From Planctomycetota bacterium (GTDB lineage: Bacteria > Planctomycetota > UBA1135 > UBA2386), in NCBI GenBank assembly GCA_020425885.1, contig JAGQRA010000645.1, positions 1-9,278 of the forward strand: a DNA stretch of 9,278 bases, in the 5' to 3' direction. Positions 7,723 to 9,278 of the stretch are shown here, one piece after another (the stretch's first letter is position 1; each line of letters begins with the position of its first letter). Below the pieces are notes generated by a model. That model worked only from the letters and a program-made list of their open reading frames with translations, made no database searches and was not told where the DNA came from. Position numbers and translations under genes: made by a program.

Positions 7723-7740
7723 ATGAGAATCGTCTACACT
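7712..7740 (+). promoter_or_regulatory. Possible promoter for the Uma2 gene
   Basis: TACACT at 7735-7740 matches four of six bases of a sigma-70 -10 box. A poor -35 (CTGGTC, 7712-7717) lies 17 nt upstream. A transcript starting near 7747 would have a leader of about 33 nt before ATG 7780. The site sits in one of the few A+T-richer patches of the window. The poor -35 keeps this tentative. Confidence 0.3.
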
Positions 7741-7779
7741 CTGCCCCCGGTCACCCCACTACCCGGTGTGGCTTCTCTG

Positions 7780-8448
7780 ATGACGACCTCCCGCGTACCG
7801 CTGCTGCAGCCGGGCGACTGCCTGTCGCGCGACGAATTCGAACGGCGCTACGCGGCGATGCCGGACCTGAAGAAGGCCGAGCTCATCGAAGGAGTCGTCT
7901 ACGTGGGATCCCCGGTAAGTCACGTCCGGCATGGCCGGCCGCACTTCATCATCTCGAATTGGCTGGCCTGTTACGCGGAGCTGACGCCCGGCCTGATCGT
8001 CAGCGACAACGCGACCGTCCGCCTCGACCTCGACAACGAGCCGCAGCCGGACCTGCTGCTCGGTCTGCCGCCGTCGGCCGGCGGCGCGATGAAGGTCACG
8101 GCCGACGGCTACCTCGAGGGTCCACCCGAGCTCGTGATCGAGGTCACGGCCAGCTCGGTCAGCTACGACCTGCACCAGAAGAAGGGCGCCTACCGCCGCA
8201 ACGGCGTGCGCGAGTACCTGGTCCACCGCGTCGACGACGGCGAGGTCGACTGGTTCGTGCTCGAGCACGGGGTCTACGTGCGCTGCCAGCCCGACGACGA
8301 CGGGCTGCTGCGAGGCCGCGTGTTCCCGGGCCTCTGGCTCGACGTCGCGGCGCTGCTGGCCGGCGATCTGGCCGCCATTCGGAGCGCGGTCGGGCGCGGC
8401 TGTCGCGATGACGAACACCGCGCGCTGCTTCGCCGGCTGCAGGCATAG
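7780..8448 (+). CDS. Uma2 family (DUF820) PD-(D/E)XK nuclease-like protein
   Basis: This 222-residue protein has the Uma2 layout. The N-terminus has SRDEFERRYAAMPDLKKAELIEG followed by VVYV, as is typical (first acidic residue in AELIEG). NEPQPD gives D91, ELVIEV gives E121, and SYDLHQKK gives K134/K135: together these form the PD-(D/E)XK core D...E...K. The family is numerous in cyanobacteria and planctomycetes; a DNA-cleaving role is predicted from fold only, and no physiological function is established to my knowledge. ATG 7780 is chosen because it gives the usual N-terminal length. ATG 7723 is an in-frame alternative that adds MRIVYTLPPVT and overlaps the possible promoter. The last codons and the TAG stop lie in DNA homologous to the antisense strand of a kinase gene, so the natural C-terminus may have been altered. 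Confidence 0.87.
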   Translation: MTTSRVPLLQPGDCLSRDEFERRYAAMPDLKKAELIEGVVYVGSPVSHVRHGRPHFIISNWLACYAELTPGLIVSDNATVRLDLDNEPQPDLLLGLPPSAGGAMKVTADGYLEGPPELVIEVTASSVSYDLHQKKGAYRRNGVREYLVHRVDDGEVDWFVLEHGVYVRCQPDDDGLLRGRVFPGLWLDVAALLAGDLAAIRSAVGRGCRDDEHRALLRRLQA

Positions 8449-8587
8449 ACGATGCCAGGAACCACCTCTGCCGATCTGCCCGAGCCGGTCGTAGCTGCCG
8501 ATGCGGTGCATCGACCGGGGCGTCCTTGGCCGACCGCGAGCGGCCGCCGCTCCGCCTCGCAGGGCTGCGGTCCCGGTGCGATGGCTC
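8445..8587 (-). pseudogene. Decayed 5' fragment of a second Ser/Thr kinase gene
   Basis: The minus strand reads APGPQPCEAERRPLAVGQGRPGR in one frame, HRIGSYDRLGQIGRGGS in a second, and GIVYA in the first again, against PGPQPSEAEQRPSGVGQGHPDR, RRIGSYDLLGQIGRGGS and GVVYR in the intact kinase N-terminus at 5468-5610. DNA identity is about 86% by hand alignment, with three single-base indels that break the frame. Homology fades after VYA at one end and before the APGPQ segment at the other. Nothing resembling the rest of a kinase follows. It is a dead fragment left by duplication or recombination, ending exactly where the Uma2 gene ends. Confidence 0.75.
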
Positions 8588-8630
8588 CACCGCGTGAACC
8601 GACCTTCACCGCGCCGAGGTGGCACCTACC
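8588..8630. other. Short non-coding spacer
   Basis: Between the kinase fragment and the stop of the minus-strand gene at 8631 there are 43 nt with no supported gene. AGGTGGCACCT forms a small palindrome just past the 3' end of that gene, too short and without a T tract to call a terminator. Confidence 0.4.
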
Positions 8631-9278
8631 TCACTGCACACGGAACCGCTGCCCTGCCGTCGAGCCGTGCGCTGAAGGGCTCGTCGGATCGAGCCAGATC
8701 CACTGCGCATGGAACTGCGTGCCCTGCGCCTCGATCGTGTGACCGACCGGCAGTTGCAGTTGCAGCTCGGCGTAGCCGCGATCGACCCCCGTCGTGCCGG
8801 CGGTGGTGAAGAGAGTGATGTCGGCCGACTGCCACAGGGCGATGCCGGGGAAGCCGTACGGATCGAACATCAGCGGCAGCGCGACGCCTTGCCAAACTAT
8901 GTCCGAGCGGCCGAGCATCAGCATTGCCACCGCACCGGCCGGCGCCTCCGCCATCGTGAATCGCACCGTCTGGGGTGAAGACTGGCTCAGTGTCCGCATG
9001 CCGCTCTGCGCCAATGGCTGACCCGGACTGGCATCGGGCAGGCCGTACTCACGCACCCCTTTCGGCGCACACGTGTAGGCCCAGACGATCCCCGGGCAGA
9101 GGCCATTACTGGTGCACCCGTTGTTGGTGCTGCCGCCACATCGCTCGGCGAACACCGCGATCGCGTAGTGTTCGCCTGGCGGCGGCTTCAGCATCGCGAC
9201 ACTCTCGGCCATGCACGAAAAACCGATCGTCGAACGGTACCACCGCGCCAGGAATGAGCCATCGCGGCCCGAGAGTGC
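8631..9278 (-). CDS. Probable secreted protein with planctomycete C-terminal module, 5' end outside window
   Basis: The minus-strand frame is open from the right edge to a TGA at 8631-8633, giving at least 215 residues. The internal Met at 9212 is not a convincing start, because codons upstream read as ordinary protein (SFLARWYRSTIGFSCMAESV). A Cys-rich segment follows (CGGSTNNGCTSNGLCP then YTCAPKG, near residues 50-80 of the visible part), then a beta-rich C-terminus: GAVAMLMLGRSD, ALPLMFDPYGFPGIALWQS, and FHAQWIWLDPTSPSAHGS near the end. A short C-terminal module of this shape (L-P-L..G-x-P-G..., HAQW-x-W-L-D-P) is, as I recall, repeated in many predicted surface or secreted proteins of deep-branching planctomycetes. 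Four or more cysteines suggest disulfides and an extracytoplasmic location. No enzyme motif is seen; function unknown. Codon use is like the neighbours. Confidence 0.75.
   Translation of the reverse strand, partial: ALSGRDGSFLARWYRSTIGFSCMAESVAMLKPPPGEHYAIAVFAERCGGSTNNGCTSNGLCPGIVWAYTCAPKGVREYGLPDASPGQPLAQSGMRTLSQSSPQTVRFTMAEAPAGAVAMLMLGRSDIVWQGVALPLMFDPYGFPGIALWQSADITLFTTAGTTGVDRGYAELQLQLPVGHTIEAQGTQFHAQWIWLDPTSPSAHGSTAGQRFRVQ

Noticed and set aside
7759..8625. A 288-codon minus-strand frame beginning with kinase-like residues
   Set aside because: Only the first part matches a kinase (the decayed fragment); the rest is antisense to the Uma2 gene and matches nothing.

Overview
This window is G+C-rich DNA (near 70% by eye), densely coding and with few Shine-Dalgarno sequences. 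The gene content suggests a planctomycete, probably a lineage with many Ser/Thr kinases: two PmoA-like (DUF6807) proteins, a Tat-exported Gfo/Idh/MocA oxidoreductase, a Hanks-type kinase with a helical tail, a Uma2-family protein, and a secreted protein whose C-terminal module I associate with planctomycete surface proteins. The assignment rests on recalled family distributions and is probable, not proven.

Layout. (1) Positions 1-4406, plus strand: a tight four-gene operon. It encodes a DUF6807 lipoprotein (5' end outside the window), a Tat-exported Gfo/Idh/MocA oxidoreductase, a second DUF6807 protein without a visible export signal, and a Tat-signal-bearing enolase-superfamily enzyme (MLE/dipeptide epimerase-like). 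Stops and starts overlap (ATGA at 926-929, GTGA at 3177-3180) or lie 2 nt apart, so the genes are probably translated together. The set looks like a catabolic module that oxidises and then dehydrates or epimerises a sugar, sugar acid or related carboxylate, partly outside the cytoplasm. The substrate is unknown.

(2) Positions 4431-5680, minus strand, convergent with the operon: a Ser/Thr protein kinase broken by a frameshift near 4940. The end of the C-lobe (subdomains X-XI) is missing, and a helical tail continues in another frame. (3) Positions 5850-7667, plus strand, divergent from the kinase: a full-length 67K-type signal peptide peptidase SppA with both catalytic residues. (4) Positions 7780-8448, plus strand: a Uma2-family PD-(D/E)XK protein. 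(5) Positions 8445-8587: a decayed second copy of the kinase 5' end, about 86% identical to 5468-5610 by hand alignment, with three single-base indels. The Uma2 stop codon lies inside this antisense kinase DNA. (6) Positions 8631-9278, minus strand: the C-terminal part of a probable secreted protein running off the right edge.

The most interesting points are the four-gene operon with an apparently exported enolase-superfamily enzyme, and the evidence that kinase genes here are being broken and scattered by recombination. I see no tRNA, rRNA, CRISPR array, transposase or prophage gene.
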